Assembly: GCA_027858995.1 (NCBI GenBank)
Contig: JAQIBP010000054.1
Coordinates: 1 to 64,000 of the forward strand
Source of the DNA: Deltaproteobacteria bacterium
Lineage (GTDB): Bacteria > Desulfobacterota > Desulfobacteria > Desulfobacterales > Desulfobacteraceae
Length of the DNA: 64,000 nt
Direction of reading: 5' to 3'
The translations under genes were made by a program, and so were the position numbers. Positions 34,908 to 45,150 of the stretch are shown piece after piece (position 1 is the first letter of the stretch; each line of letters opens with the position of its first letter). Below the pieces are notes generated by a model. The model was not told the origin of the DNA. It saw nothing but the letters and a program-made list of their open reading frames with translations, and made no database searches.

Positions 34908-37900
34908 ACAAGCTCTTGAAGCAGTAATTGAAAAACAATTGACCGGCACATCCCTTGAAGAACTCAAGAAAGAGGAAACTGATTATTATAGTGTTGATGA
35001 AACCATAATGCCCTTTAGTACCCATCATGGGTATGAATTGGGGTTTCACCAGCAGTTTAATGCCCGCTTTGCCGTGGATGAGACCCGGCTTTGGAAATTT
35101 CTGGAAAAGACACAGGAGAAAGAGCTTGCAAAGCTGCAGCACAATAGTAAAAATACCCAGGAGTGGAAGCGCAAAATCCTGGAACGTCTGGATAGGATGA
35201 TAAAAAAACAGGGTCTTCTACATCTGCTTAAAAAAGGTTTAAGTGTGGATGATGCCCATCTGACTTTGATGTACCCTGCCCCTCTGGCAAGCAGTTCTGA
35301 AAAGATAAAACTGAACTTTGAAAACAATATTTTCAGCAGTACCCGGCAGGTGCATTACTCTTTAGCTAACTCCATGGAATCAATTGATCTGGTACTTTTT
35401 ATAAATGGGCTTGCTTTTGCTACTCTGGAATTGAAAAATCCCTGGACAGGGCAAACAGCTCGATACCACGGTCAAAAGCAATATCGAACCACCAGAGACA
35501 AAAGTCAGCCCTTGCTGCAGTTTGGCCGCTGCCTTGTACATATGGCAGTGGACACAGATGAAGTTTATATGACAACAAAGCTTTCAGGTAAGCGCACCTA
35601 TTTCCTGCCGTTCAACAAAGGTTATAATGCAGGGGCAGGCAATCCTCCAAACAAAGAAGGTCACAAATCTGCCTACCTCTGGCAGGAGGTGTTCAGCAAA
35701 AAAAGTATTGCAAATATTATTGAACATTTTGTACGGCTTGACGGCAAAGCCAAGGATCCGTTAAGCAAGAGAACACTCTTTTTTCCGCGGTTTCACCAGA
35801 TGGATGTGGTAAGAAAACTTACAGGTCATGCTGCAAAACATGGAGCAGGTCAAACTTATCTGATCCAACACTCGGCAGGTTCCGGTAAATCCAATTCCAT
35901 TACCTGGGCTGCGTATCAACTTATTGAAACCTATCCTGTAAATATAGATGTTCCGGGTGCAAAAAGCATTGAGCAACCTCTGTTTGACTCGGTAATTGTG
36001 GTCACAGACCGCCGTTTGCTGGACAAACAACTGCGCAACACAATAAAAGAATTTTCAGAAGTTAAAAATATTATTGCACCTGTTTATAAAGCAACAGAAC
36101 TGAAAACTGCTCTTGAGCAGGGTAAAAAAATTATTATAACTACTATCCAGAAATTTCCATTTATCATTGATGGCATCAGTGATCTCAGCGATAAACATTT
36201 TGCCGTTATAATTGATGAAGCCCACAGCTCCCAGAGTGGTTCTGCCCATGATAATATGAACCGGGCCATGGGAAGGGACAATAACGAAGAAGAGTTAGAT
36301 GCCCAGGACAAAATCCTCATGGCAATGAAATCGCGAAAGATGCGAGGCAATGCCTCCTACTTTGCCTTTACGGCCACACCAAAGAACACCACTCTGGAAA
36401 AATTTGGCAAAAAAAAGGCAGATGGCAGTTATAAACCATTTCATATCTACTCAATGAAACAGGCAATTGAAGAGGGATTTATCCTGGATGTGCTTTCCAA
36501 TTACACTACATATAAAAGCTATTATGAAATTCAAAAATCCATTGAAGAAAATCCCCTGTTTGACAGCAAAAAAGCCCAGAAAAAATTACGGGCTTATGTG
36601 GAAAGAAGCCAGCAGACCATAAACATCAAGACAGAGATCATCCTGGATCACTTTATCCCAAAAGTAGTAAACCAAAAAAAACTAAAAGCAAAAGCAAAGG
36701 GAATGGTGATCACACAAAACATCAAAACAGCCATTCGTTATTACAAAGCAATTGCTCGTATTGTTGATAAAAAGGGAAATCCTTTTAAAATTTTAATTGC
36801 ATTTTCCGGCAGCAAAGAAGTGGATGGCATTGAATATACTGAAACCAGTATGAATGGTTTTTCTGAAAATGAAACACGTGATTGTTTTGACAAGGATGAG
36901 TATCGTCTGCTGGTGGTGGCAAATAAGTATTTAACCGGGTTTGATCAGCCGAAACTCACTGCCATGTACGTGGACAAAAAGCTTCAAAACGTCTTGGCTG
37001 TCCAGGCATTGTCCCGTCTGAACCGTTCTGCCCCCGGGTTGGGTAAAAAAACTGAAGATCTCTTTATCCTTGATTTTTTTAATACAGTGTATGATATCAA
37101 AAATGCTTTTGATAATTTTTACACTTCCACCAGCCTCTCCAAGGCTACGGATGTGAATGTGCTGCATGAACTTAAAAGTACTTTAGATGAGGTGGGAGTG
37201 TATGAATTCAGCGAAGTTGAAAACTTTGTTGAACTCTATTTTTACAATGCAGATGCCCAGGAACTCAGTCCGATTATTGATTCTGCTGCTGTAAGATTTA
37301 ACAGTGATTTAGACCTTGAAGATACTGACAAGGCTGACTTTAAGATAAAAGCCAAACAGTTTGTAAAAATATACGGTCAGATGGCATCAATCATGCCCTT
37401 TGAAATTGTTGTATGGGAAAAGCTGTTCTGGTTTTTAAAATTTCTGATCCCAAAGCTTATTATCAAAGACCCAAATGCAGATCAAGTTGATGAATTGCTG
37501 GATTCTGTAGATCTTTCGTCCTACGGCCTTGAGCGCGTCAAGCTCAATCACAGCATAGGTCTGGATCCAAATGAAACTGAGCTTGATCCGCAAAACCCAA
37601 ATCCACGCGGAGCCCATGATGGTGAAGATGATCAAGACCCGCTGGATGAGATCATCCGAAATTTTAATGAGCGCTGGTTTCAGGGTTGGAGCGCTACGCC
37701 TGAAGAACAGCGTGTGAAATTTTTAAATATTGCCGATAGTATCAAAGCCCATCCGGACTTTATGCAAAAATACAAAGAGAATCAGGATATCCATAACCGA
37801 GTTCTGGCATTTGAAAAGATTTTTGAAGAGGTTATGCTTAAAAAACGGCACAATGAATTAGAACTTTATAAGCTGCTGGCAAGTGATGTGGCATTCAAAT

Positions 37901-37941
37901 CTGCAATGCAACAAAGCTTGCAGCTCATTGTTGATAGATGA
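34888..37941 (+). CDS. hsdR: Type I restriction endonuclease subunit HsdR
   Basis: A 1017-residue motor-nuclease. The N-terminal PD-(D/E)XK nuclease region includes DLVLFINGLAFATLELKNP near residues 167-185. The SF2 translocase has Walker A SAGSGKSNS near residue 330 and the DEAH box IIDEAHSSQSG near 440, then KYLTGFDQPKLTAMYVDK and a helicase motif VI-like ALSRLNRSAPG. It cuts unmodified DNA after translocation, with HsdM and HsdS. The start overlaps the Fic gene. The frame is intact, so the system is probably active. Confidence 0.95.
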   Translation: MVSQTNEQALEAVIEKQLTGTSLEELKKEETDYYSVDETIMPFSTHHGYELGFHQQFNARFAVDETRLWKFLEKTQEKELAKLQHNSKNTQEWKRKILERLDRMIKKQGLLHLLKKGLSVDDAHLTLMYPAPLASSSEKIKLNFENNIFSSTRQVHYSLANSMESIDLVLFINGLAFATLELKNPWTGQTARYHGQKQYRTTRDKSQPLLQFGRCLVHMAVDTDEVYMTTKLSGKRTYFLPFNKGYNAGAGNPPNKEGHKSAYLWQEVFSKKSIANIIEHFVRLDGKAKDPLSKRTLFFPRFHQMDVVRKLTGHAAKHGAGQTYLIQHSAGSGKSNSITWAAYQLIETYPVNIDVPGAKSIEQPLFDSVIVVTDRRLLDKQLRNTIKEFSEVKNIIAPVYKATELKTALEQGKKIIITTIQKFPFIIDGISDLSDKHFAVIIDEAHSSQSGSAHDNMNRAMGRDNNEEELDAQDKILMAMKSRKMRGNASYFAFTATPKNTTLEKFGKKKADGSYKPFHIYSMKQAIEEGFILDVLSNYTTYKSYYEIQKSIEENPLFDSKKAQKKLRAYVERSQQTINIKTEIILDHFIPKVVNQKKLKAKAKGMVITQNIKTAIRYYKAIARIVDKKGNPFKILIAFSGSKEVDGIEYTETSMNGFSENETRDCFDKDEYRLLVVANKYLTGFDQPKLTAMYVDKKLQNVLAVQALSRLNRSAPGLGKKTEDLFILDFFNTVYDIKNAFDNFYTSTSLSKATDVNVLHELKSTLDEVGVYEFSEVENFVELYFYNADAQELSPIIDSAAVRFNSDLDLEDTDKADFKIKAKQFVKIYGQMASIMPFEIVVWEKLFWFLKFLIPKLIIKDPNADQVDELLDSVDLSSYGLERVKLNHSIGLDPNETELDPQNPNPRGAHDGEDDQDPLDEIIRNFNERWFQGWSATPEEQRVKFLNIADSIKAHPDFMQKYKENQDIHNRVLAFEKIFEEVMLKKRHNELELYKLLASDVAFKSAMQQSLQLIVDR

Positions 37942-38011
37942 TTACATTAACTCCCTCCATGCCAGGATAATGAAAAAATACAATAATTGACAAATTCATT
38001 ATACTCATGAT

Positions 38012-38140
38012 ACTTTCCTTTAATAAACCAATGCAAAATGCAGTGGTAGGCTGGGGGAGTTGGACAAGACCGACTGAGAGGAAACCAACATGGGTTTCGA
38101 CTCCTGGAACCTGCACCAGATAATTCTGGCGAAGGAAAGT
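38012..38140 (+). promoter_or_regulatory. TPP (thiamine pyrophosphate) riboswitch
   Basis: The TPP aptamer core is present: GGCTGGGGGAG (about 38049), the ACTGAGA box (38083-38089), and ACCTGCACCAGATAATTCTG followed by GCGAAGGAAAG (38109-38139). P1 is formed by ACTTTCCTT (38012-38020) and AAGGAAAGT (38132-38140), a perfect 9-bp stem. A T-rich run follows. It lies 90 bp before the ThiZXY-like importer and would shut it off when TPP is plentiful. Confidence 0.92.
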
Positions 38141-38231
38141 CAATTTTTATTTTCTTTTCCTTAAGATTCCCATCCTTCTTTACCATATTTTGTCTGTGGT
38201 TCAATTTGTTAACAATAATAATTGTATTGAT

Positions 38232-38978
38232 ATGCTTCAGGTAACAGGTGCAGCAAAATTATATAACGGCCGGCCGGTCTTTTCAGAATTTGATCTAATG
38301 GTTGCTCCGGGGCAGTTTAAAGTATTGCTTGGCCCTTCAGGATGTGGCAAAAGCACTCTGTTTGACGGATTAACCGGTGTTACAGAGTTGAACTGTGGCA
38401 AAATATTCTGGAACAATGAAAAGCTGTCTCACCTGGGCAGCCATGCCGCGTATATGCAGCAAAAAGATCTGCTCCTCCCCTGGTTTTCCCTGCTGGACAA
38501 TGCTCTTTTGCCGGCAAAAACAGGAAATCAGGAGATGGAAAAAATGAGACCCATGGCAGAAAAACTTTTTGTTCGCCTGGGGTTGAAAGGGTATAAAACC
38601 CATATGCCAAATGAGGTATCCGGGGGCATGCGCCAGCGATGTGCCCTGGTGAGAACACTTATGTTCAACAGGAACCTTATCCTGCTGGATGAACCTCTCT
38701 CTGCCCTGGATGCCATAACCCGGCAAAGCCTGCAATCTCTACTGCTGCTGCTCCAGACAGAATTTAACAAAACCATTCTCATGATCACCCATGATATTGA
38801 AGAGGCATTGCTGCTGGCCGATGAGGTGTGTCTGCTCAGCCCAAAGCCAATGGTTGTGGAGGAAAAATTTATCCTGAACCAGCCAAAACCCAGGCAGTTC
38901 AGCGATCCAGGACTGCTGGAGATCAAGGCGTATATACTTGCACAGCTTAAAGGGGACTTGAACAGTGAAGCCTGCTAA
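38232..38978 (+). CDS. thiZ: ABC transporter ATPase for a thiamine precursor (ThiZ-like)
   Basis: A 248-residue ABC ATPase with Walker A GPSGCGKST, Q-loop YMQQKDLLLPW, signature VSGGMRQR and Walker B LILLDEPLSALD. I prefer ATG 38232 to an upstream GTG because it gives the usual N-terminus. It powers import together with the permease (which overlaps it by 14 bp) and the NMT1-like binding protein. A TPP riboswitch is upstream, so the substrate is most likely a pyrimidine (HMP-type) precursor. Confidence 0.88.
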   Translation: MLQVTGAAKLYNGRPVFSEFDLMVAPGQFKVLLGPSGCGKSTLFDGLTGVTELNCGKIFWNNEKLSHLGSHAAYMQQKDLLLPWFSLLDNALLPAKTGNQEMEKMRPMAEKLFVRLGLKGYKTHMPNEVSGGMRQRCALVRTLMFNRNLILLDEPLSALDAITRQSLQSLLLLLQTEFNKTILMITHDIEEALLLADEVCLLSPKPMVVEEKFILNQPKPRQFSDPGLLEIKAYILAQLKGDLNSEAC

Positions 38979-39702
38979 TATGATAGCACTCTTTTTCGTG
39001 ATAACAATTCTGGCCCTGTGGGAAGGGGTTGTCCGTTTTTTTGCAATACCAGTCTTTATACTGCCGCCGCCATCCACTATCTTTATCACTGCTTTTATCA
39101 AGGCTCCCCTGATCCTGCCCCATGCGGCAACCACTTTTGTGGAGATTATCCTGGGTATTTTCCTGGCCCTTTGCACGGCAGTACCCTTGGCCATTGTCAT
39201 GTTTGCAAAACCTGAACTGGAAAAGGGTCTGGCTCCGTTCCTTGTGGCATCCCAGGCTGTTCCTGTGTTTGCCATTGCACCGCTGCTGGTGGTATGGCTG
39301 GGATACGGAATTGCCTCCAAGGTTTTCATGGCCTGGGTCATCATCTTTTTCCCCATTACCATCAGTCTGGTTTCAGGATTTAAAAGCTGTGATGCAGAAT
39401 ACCGGGTATTGTTCCGGCTCATGGGAGCATCATTTTTTGATACATTAAAACTGCTTTTATGGCCCTGGGCTTTGCCGCAGTTTTTTGCAGGTCTCAGGGT
39501 GGGTGTGACCGTGGCTACAATAGGGGCGGTCATAGGCGAATGGGTGGGTGCTCAAAAAGGGCTGGGATTTTTAATGATCCAATCCAATGCCCGTCTCCAG
39601 GTGGATCTTGTATTTGCCGCCATACTCTGGCTCTCTCTCATGGGGCTTGGCATGTGGAACTTGGTGGGAGCCCTGGAAAAAAAAATTGTAAAATGGAAAT
39701 AA
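38965..39702 (+). CDS. thiX: ABC transporter permease for a thiamine precursor (ThiX-like)
   Basis: A 245-residue inner-membrane permease with about six hydrophobic segments and the binding-protein-dependent transport signature around GVTVATIGAVIGEWVGAQKG. It starts at GTG 38965 inside the end of the ATPase gene. It forms the channel of the TPP riboswitch-controlled importer. Confidence 0.88.
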   Translation: MKPANMIALFFVITILALWEGVVRFFAIPVFILPPPSTIFITAFIKAPLILPHAATTFVEIILGIFLALCTAVPLAIVMFAKPELEKGLAPFLVASQAVPVFAIAPLLVVWLGYGIASKVFMAWVIIFFPITISLVSGFKSCDAEYRVLFRLMGASFFDTLKLLLWPWALPQFFAGLRVGVTVATIGAVIGEWVGAQKGLGFLMIQSNARLQVDLVFAAILWLSLMGLGMWNLVGALEKKIVKWK

Positions 39703-39721
39703 TACTTACAGGAGGAAAACC

Positions 39722-40657
39722 GTGAAAAAAATATTTATTTGTCTCATACTTGCTGCTTCACTGATATCCACACCAAATCTTTGGGCAGGTCAGAAACTGA
39801 CCCTGATGCTGGACTGGTTTCCTAATGTAGATCATCTGCCCATCTATGTGGCAGATGAAAAAGGATATTTTAAAGACAACAAAATTGAAGTTAAGATCAT
39901 CAGCCCGTCAGAGACTTCAGATGCCTTGAAACTTGCTGCATCGGGCAATGTTGATATTGCAGTATCTTACCAGCCGCAAACCATAATTGCGGCTGACAGG
40001 GGACTTCATTTAAAAGCTGTGGCACCTCTGGTGGTTCATCCCTTGACAACCCTGCTCTTTCTTGACAGCAAGGGCATAAACCAGCCTTCTGATCTTTCCG
40101 GGAAAAAAATCGGATATACCGTCCCAGGGTTGATGGACATACTTTTAAAGGCTTTTGCCTCCATCAACCAGATACAAAACTACACCCCTGTGAATGTCGG
40201 TTTTACCATTCTGCCATCCCTGGTTTCAAACAAGGTTGATGCCATCATGGGGCCATTTAAAACCTATGAGACCGTGGGTATGGCACAACACGGATATACA
40301 GCCCGTTTTTTTGAACTGGAAAAGTATGGAATTCCAGATTATGAAGAGTTGATTTTTGTATGCGGGCCAAAAGCATTAAAGAAAAAACCAGAGGCAATCC
40401 ATGGATTTGTAGAAGCCGTTGGCAGAGCTTTGAACTATACAAAAATCCATCCTGAAAAAGCCCTGGCTCTCTATTTGTCTGCTGTGCCCCAGGCAGATAA
40501 AAAGATTGAAACTAAGGCATTTGAACTGACCATGCCCTATTTTGCAGGTTCACAATCCCATGATCCTGTAAAGTGGCAGAAATTTGCCGACTTTGCCCTG
40601 GAATATGGATTAATCAACAATAAAGTGGATGTAACAGAACTGATTCATAAATGGTAA
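39722..40657 (+). CDS. thiY: NMT1/THI5-like substrate-binding protein (ThiY-like)
   Basis: A 311-residue periplasmic binding protein with a signal peptide (residues 1-22, ending LWA). It has the NMT1/THI5 core LDWFPNVDHLPIYVADEKGYF and a GYTVPGLMD segment. ThiY binds formylaminopyrimidine or a related pyrimidine. It is separated by 19 bp from the permease gene and preceded by AGGAGG. Confidence 0.88.
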   Translation: MKKIFICLILAASLISTPNLWAGQKLTLMLDWFPNVDHLPIYVADEKGYFKDNKIEVKIISPSETSDALKLAASGNVDIAVSYQPQTIIAADRGLHLKAVAPLVVHPLTTLLFLDSKGINQPSDLSGKKIGYTVPGLMDILLKAFASINQIQNYTPVNVGFTILPSLVSNKVDAIMGPFKTYETVGMAQHGYTARFFELEKYGIPDYEELIFVCGPKALKKKPEAIHGFVEAVGRALNYTKIHPEKALALYLSAVPQADKKIETKAFELTMPYFAGSQSHDPVKWQKFADFALEYGLINNKVDVTELIHKW

Positions 40658-40669
40658 ATAGTACCCGCC

Positions 40670-40789
40670 AAAACCTACTAATTTGCCCAATTACGGCGTT
40701 GGAGAAAAATTTTAATCCTCGAAATACTAATTGTATGTCTGTGGTTAAAATTTTTTTCCGCCTTGTACTTGAACAAATTAGTAGGTTTT
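40670..40789. repeat. Dispersed palindromic repeat, copy C, with 16-bp terminal inverted repeats
   Basis: AAAACCTACTAATTTG (40670-40685) is repeated exactly in reverse complement at 40774-40789. Between them are further self-complementary arms (GGAGAAAAATTTTAA and TTAAAATTTTTTTCC) around TCGAAATACTAATTGTATG. The whole unit could fold as a long hairpin. The inner part resembles copy A at 1.3 kb. It separates thiY from thiM. Confidence 0.75.
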
Positions 40790-40839
40790 TGTTCAGGCAC
40801 TAAATAATAATAACATTTAAAAAAATAAGGAGAAATATA

Positions 40840-41637
40840 ATGGAAATAAACCCTTCCGGTATCTGGAATGATCTTGATACCATTCGCAAAAACACCCCTT
40901 TAGTACATAACATCACCAATTATGTAGTAATGAACACCACTGCCAATGCTCTGCTGGCCCTTGGTGCATCCCCGGTCATGGCCCATGCCGAACCAGAAGT
41001 TGCCGATATGGTTAATATTGCCAATGCCTTGGTAATAAATATCGGCACCTTGAGTGATCCATGGATCAATGCCATGTTCAAGGCTGCAGCCCGTGCCAAG
41101 GAAAAAAACATCCCCATTATACTTGATCCTGTAGGCGCAGGTGCCACTGAATACAGAACAGGTACAGTTAGAAAACTGCTCCAGGCTTCATCTCCATCCA
41201 TTATCAGGGGTAATGCCTCGGAGATTATGGCTCTGTGCAAGGATGATATGTCCACCAAAGGAGTTGACAGCACCAATGCTTCCGATGTTGCCATTGAATC
41301 TGCCAGGGCATTGAACTCGGAATTTAAAAGTGTAGTCTGTATTACAGGAGAGATTGACTATATAATATCAAAAGATAGCTTGATCAAAGTGAAAAACGGA
41401 CACTCCATGATGCCGAGAGTTACAGGACTTGGCTGCACTGCCTCTGCTCTTTGCGGGGCTTTTGCCGCAATAAATCCGGCATATAACATGGCAGCAGCCC
41501 ATGCCATGGCAGTTATGGGCATTGCAGGGGAATTGGCAGCAAAAAACGCTGCAGGCCCTGCAAGTCTCCAGCTTAATTTCATCGACACCCTGTATCAATT
41601 GTCTGAAAAACAGATTCAAGAATTTTTCATAGAATAG
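40840..41637 (+). CDS. thiM: Hydroxyethylthiazole kinase
   Basis: A 265-residue kinase salvaging the thiazole moiety of thiamine. It has the N-terminal [22 protein letters not shown] signature of ThiM, the [13 protein letters not shown] segment and the ribokinase-like anion hole [13 protein letters not shown]. It is followed by thiE and thiD with gaps of 10 and 0 bp. The start has AAGGAGAAA. It is probably still read with the upstream importer despite the intervening repeat. Confidence 0.96.
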   Translation: MEINPSGIWNDLDTIRKNTPLVHNITNYVVMNTTANALLALGASPVMAHAEPEVADMVNIANALVINIGTLSDPWINAMFKAAARAKEKNIPIILDPVGAGATEYRTGTVRKLLQASSPSIIRGNASEIMALCKDDMSTKGVDSTNASDVAIESARALNSEFKSVVCITGEIDYIISKDSLIKVKNGHSMMPRVTGLGCTASALCGAFAAINPAYNMAAAHAMAVMGIAGELAAKNAAGPASLQLNFIDTLYQLSEKQIQEFFIE

Positions 41638-41647
41638 AGGACGGATT

Positions 41648-42286
41648 ATGAAAGGTGTTTATCTTGTCACAGATCAAAACTCATGCCTGCATCACAACCT
41701 TGAAACCGTGGTGTCAGAGACAATTAGGGCAGGTATCTGCCTTGTCCAGCTCCGAGAAAAAAACATTGACACCCGCAGTTTTCTCAACAGAGCTCTGGCC
41801 ATGAAAGCCATACTTGCACCCTTTAGTGTTCCTCTGATTATAAATGACCGGGTGGACATTGCCCTGGCCTCAGGTGCCAACGGGGTGCACATCGGCCAGA
41901 GCGATATGCCTTATGAAGCTGCAAGAAGACTTTTGGGTCCTGATGCCATCATCGGCCTCTCTGTGGAAACCTGGGAGGATGTGACCACGGCCCAGGATCT
42001 TTCAGTGAATTATATAGGGGTGAGCCCTATCTTTTCCACCCCAACAAAAACCGATACCAAAGAGCCCTGGGGTATTGCCGGTCTTGAAAAAATAAAAGCA
42101 TATTCACGCCACCCTCTTGTGGCCATAGGTGGAATCAATTTGTCAAATGCAGCCCGGGTTATCCGTGCAGGAGCTGATTCCATTGCAGTGATCTCTGCCA
42201 TATGCTCGGCAGAAGATCCCTTTGAAGCTACCCACAGGCTTGGATCATATTTCCGACAAACCAGAACCCCACAGGAGAATCCTTAA
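41648..42286 (+). CDS. thiE: Thiamine-phosphate synthase
   Basis: A 212-residue TIM-barrel enzyme joining HMP-PP and thiazole phosphate. It has the family motifs [34 protein letters not shown] and AIGGINLSN. It sits between thiM and thiD in a salvage operon. The length is standard. Confidence 0.96.
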   Translation: MKGVYLVTDQNSCLHHNLETVVSETIRAGICLVQLREKNIDTRSFLNRALAMKAILAPFSVPLIINDRVDIALASGANGVHIGQSDMPYEAARRLLGPDAIIGLSVETWEDVTTAQDLSVNYIGVSPIFSTPTKTDTKEPWGIAGLEKIKAYSRHPLVAIGGINLSNAARVIRAGADSIAVISAICSAEDPFEATHRLGSYFRQTRTPQENP

Positions 42287-43096
42287 ATGAAATCCCATTT
42301 CAGAACATTGACCATAGCAGGCTCGGACAGCGGCGGAGGAGCCGGTATCCAGGCAGATTTGAAAACTTTTTCCGCCCTGGGATGTTTTGGAATGTCTGCT
42401 ATTACTGCCCTCACAGCCCAGAATACCAGGGTTGTTACAGGTATTTTCCCGGTACCTCCGGAATTTATTGCACAGCAGATGGATGCAGTCCTGGATGACA
42501 TTGGCGTGGATGCTGTAAAAATCGGCATGCTCCACTCCCCGGAAGTGATTGAGACTGTGGCGCAAAAACTTGTGGAGAAAAAATGCCCCAATATTGTTCT
42601 TGATCCTGTTATGATTTCAAAAAGCGGTGACAAGCTTCTCTTAGATGATGCAATCAATGCCTTAAAGAAATATCTGATTCCCCTTGCCTCCATCATCACA
42701 CCTAACCTTCCGGAAGCTTCTGTGCTGCTGGACAGGAGAGTTGAAACCCTTGGAGATATGCCCAAAGCAGCAAGGGATCTCTCTGCACTGGGATCTGCCA
42801 ATGTCCTTGTAAAAGGCGGACATCTGACCCAGGAGAGCTGCTGTGATCTGTTATATCAAAAGAAAAATAATACTATTACTGAATTTCCCGAAAAACGCAT
42901 CAACACCCCAAATTCCCACGGCACCGGATGCACTCTCTCTTCGGCAATTGCTGCAAATCTGGCTAAAGGGGTGGACATTGAAACAGCAGTAAACAATGCC
43001 AAAACCTATATCACATGCGCCATTATTGCAGGGGCAGACTATCAGACTGGAAAAGGCCACGGCCCTGTTCACCATTTTTATGATCTCTGGCTTTAA
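42287..43096 (+). CDS. thiD: Hydroxymethylpyrimidine/phosphomethylpyrimidine kinase
   Basis: A 269-residue ribokinase-fold enzyme that makes HMP-PP for ThiE. Motifs are [20 protein letters not shown] at the start and [17 protein letters not shown] with the catalytic Asp/Cys region near the end. It begins right after the thiE stop. Together with the importer it completes a pyrimidine and thiazole salvage route. Confidence 0.96.
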   Translation: MKSHFRTLTIAGSDSGGGAGIQADLKTFSALGCFGMSAITALTAQNTRVVTGIFPVPPEFIAQQMDAVLDDIGVDAVKIGMLHSPEVIETVAQKLVEKKCPNIVLDPVMISKSGDKLLLDDAINALKKYLIPLASIITPNLPEASVLLDRRVETLGDMPKAARDLSALGSANVLVKGGHLTQESCCDLLYQKKNNTITEFPEKRINTPNSHGTGCTLSSAIAANLAKGVDIETAVNNAKTYITCAIIAGADYQTGKGHGPVHHFYDLWL

Positions 43097-43214
43097 AAGA
43101 ATTTAAGCTGCACCAAACAAGAAATTACCAGTAAAGATAAGAGATATCTTGCAATTTCTGGTAAACCTGTGTACGACTTTTAACATTAAGACTACACATT
43201 AAAAGAGCACTCAT

Positions 43215-44999
43215 ATGAAAAGTTTAAATCTGTTAAAAATTAAAACCTTGCAAGGAAAATTGATTGTTCTTTTACTTATTCCGGTTTTTTTAACAATTCT
43301 GGCAGGCGGTGTTGCAAGCTTTTTATACACACGTGATGCAATGCTTAGACAATGGAATGAATCTGCTGTTTTAAAACTTCAAAGAGCTGGCCATGATCTT
43401 GAGATGCGCATTGCAAACCCCATCAATCTGGTAGATCTGTTTTACAAAATAAACCCGGTGGGCAATATCCTTACATCACAAAAAGAACTGATCAGATATG
43501 TTGCAGGGATGGATGGTATAGTAAGGGCAGGTTTTACCTATATAAAACCTGTTAAAACAGATGGTTCAATGCCTGGGGAAAACAGGCACATGCATATTAA
43601 CATGCCTGGGGAGAACATGGAAATGAAAAACATGGATATGGGAGACATGACCATGCATTTTCACCGCAGCAGGATTTTAAAGGTTGCCGCACCCGAATTT
43701 GATGCAGGTGCAGGTCATAAAACCGTTAAATTTGTTTTATCCTTATTGAACTCTTCCGATGAGATCGTTGGAAATCTTGAAATCATAATGAGTCTTAAAT
43801 ATCTACTGCAGGATATTTTTAATCTGGGATGGTGGCAGAGTAACAAGGCCTGTATAGTTGATAAAATCGGAAAATATATAGCGCATACCAATATGATAAT
43901 GAAAGATCGTACTTTTTTAGGGAACACATCTGACCCGGTGGAAGTATCCATCCTCAAAGAGATGAAAACAAAATCTTTTGGCACGGTAAAATCAAAAGGT
44001 CACCCGCCTGAAACCATTGCAGGTTTTTATAAACTGAAAAAGGCTCCCTGGGCAGTTATTATGTTTGCACAGGGAAATGAAATCTTAAAACCCATTATCC
44101 TGTACCGGAATTCTTTTGTCATTGGAGGAGTTGTATTAGCCATAGTAATTATTGTACTCATACGATTTCAGGCAGGCAAGATAGTAAAAAAAATCGAAAA
44201 ACTGTCTGAAAAAGCTGAAAAAATTGTAAAGGGTGACTATGGAGAACCCATAACAATTAATTCAGAAGATGAGATAGGCCTGTTAATCCAAAGTTATAAC
44301 GCCATGGTCAAAGGACTTAAGGAGCGTGATTTTATAAGAGATTCCTTTGGAAGATATGTTGATCCTGATTTTGCAAAATTTCTGCTCCAGCATCCCGATG
44401 CAGGCAGACTGGGAGGTCAAAGGAGGGAGGTTGCCATTATGATGTCGGATATAAGGGGTTTTACTGCTCTTTCAGAGACTTTCAGCCCTGAAGCAATAAT
44501 CACTGTTTTAAACCAGTATTTCTCTCATATGATAAATATTATTCAAAAACATAACGGCATCATTGTTGATTTTTTTGGAGACGCTATTCTGATATTTTTT
44601 GAGCCTTTGTCATGTTCCTTAAAAGAGACAATTAAAGAATGCATCCAGTGTGCCTATGATATGCAAAAGGAGATGCTTGTGTTCAACAGTGAAATGGATA
44701 ATCAGGATTTACCTGAACTGAATATGGGTATCGGCATAAATGCAGGACAGGTAATTGTGGGCAGCATAGGCTCTGAAAAAAGGGCTAAATATGGAATTGT
44801 AGGCCCTGCAGTTAATATCACAAGCCGGATTCAAGCCAAAGCAGAGGCACAGGAAATCATTATCTCCGATGCCGTATATAAATATTTAAAATATTTAAAA
44901 AATGAAATAAACATTCAAAGATCCTTTAATGCATCCATGAAGGGAGTTGATCATCCAATGACTTTGCATGTATTAAAAAAAGAGAGTGATAAGTCTTAA
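43215..44999 (+). CDS. Membrane adenylate/guanylate cyclase with Met/His-rich periplasmic region
   Basis: A 594-residue receptor cyclase. It has a TM helix (about 17-37), a periplasmic sensor region (about 40-298), a second TM (about 300-318), a HAMP domain, and a class III cyclase domain from about residue 400 (MMSDIRGF, FFGDAILIFFE). Residues 119-150 hold eight Met and four His in 32 positions, resembling Cu(I)/Ag(I)-binding Met motifs. It lies directly upstream of the Cus-type efflux operon, so metal sensing with cAMP output is a reasonable inference. It is probably monocistronic. Confidence 0.87.
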   Translation: MKSLNLLKIKTLQGKLIVLLLIPVFLTILAGGVASFLYTRDAMLRQWNESAVLKLQRAGHDLEMRIANPINLVDLFYKINPVGNILTSQKELIRYVAGMDGIVRAGFTYIKPVKTDGSMPGENRHMHINMPGENMEMKNMDMGDMTMHFHRSRILKVAAPEFDAGAGHKTVKFVLSLLNSSDEIVGNLEIIMSLKYLLQDIFNLGWWQSNKACIVDKIGKYIAHTNMIMKDRTFLGNTSDPVEVSILKEMKTKSFGTVKSKGHPPETIAGFYKLKKAPWAVIMFAQGNEILKPIILYRNSFVIGGVVLAIVIIVLIRFQAGKIVKKIEKLSEKAEKIVKGDYGEPITINSEDEIGLLIQSYNAMVKGLKERDFIRDSFGRYVDPDFAKFLLQHPDAGRLGGQRREVAIMMSDIRGFTALSETFSPEAIITVLNQYFSHMINIIQKHNGIIVDFFGDAILIFFEPLSCSLKETIKECIQCAYDMQKEMLVFNSEMDNQDLPELNMGIGINAGQVIVGSIGSEKRAKYGIVGPAVNITSRIQAKAEAQEIIISDAVYKYLKYLKNEINIQRSFNASMKGVDHPMTLHVLKKESDKS

Positions 45000-45057
45000 T
45001 TTAAAAGGTTCTCTTTGTATGCTCTAAAGGCAAGTTGTGTAGTACTATCCTGACTAT

Positions 45058-45077
45058 ATTGTAGAATATTCTGCAAT
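45058..45077. promoter_or_regulatory. Palindromic upstream activator site candidate for the efflux operon
   Basis: ATTGTAGAATATTCTGCAAT is a 20-bp palindrome with one mismatched pair. It lies 74 bp upstream of a -24/-12 promoter, where NtrC-type activators bind. The sigma-54 response regulator at 60.7 kb is a candidate. Confidence 0.55.
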
Positions 45078-45150
45078 AACCTGTTTTACTACTCTATCTG
45101 ATTTTAATTTTGTTTTATAATATCAATAAGTTATTGATAAATTTCCTTTC

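Noticed and set aside
30129..37941. Phase-variable hsdS (inverted repeats or second hsdS copy)
   Set aside because: Only one hsdS is present. The two DSGVEWIG motifs are the normal direct repeats of its two halves, and no recombinase is adjacent.
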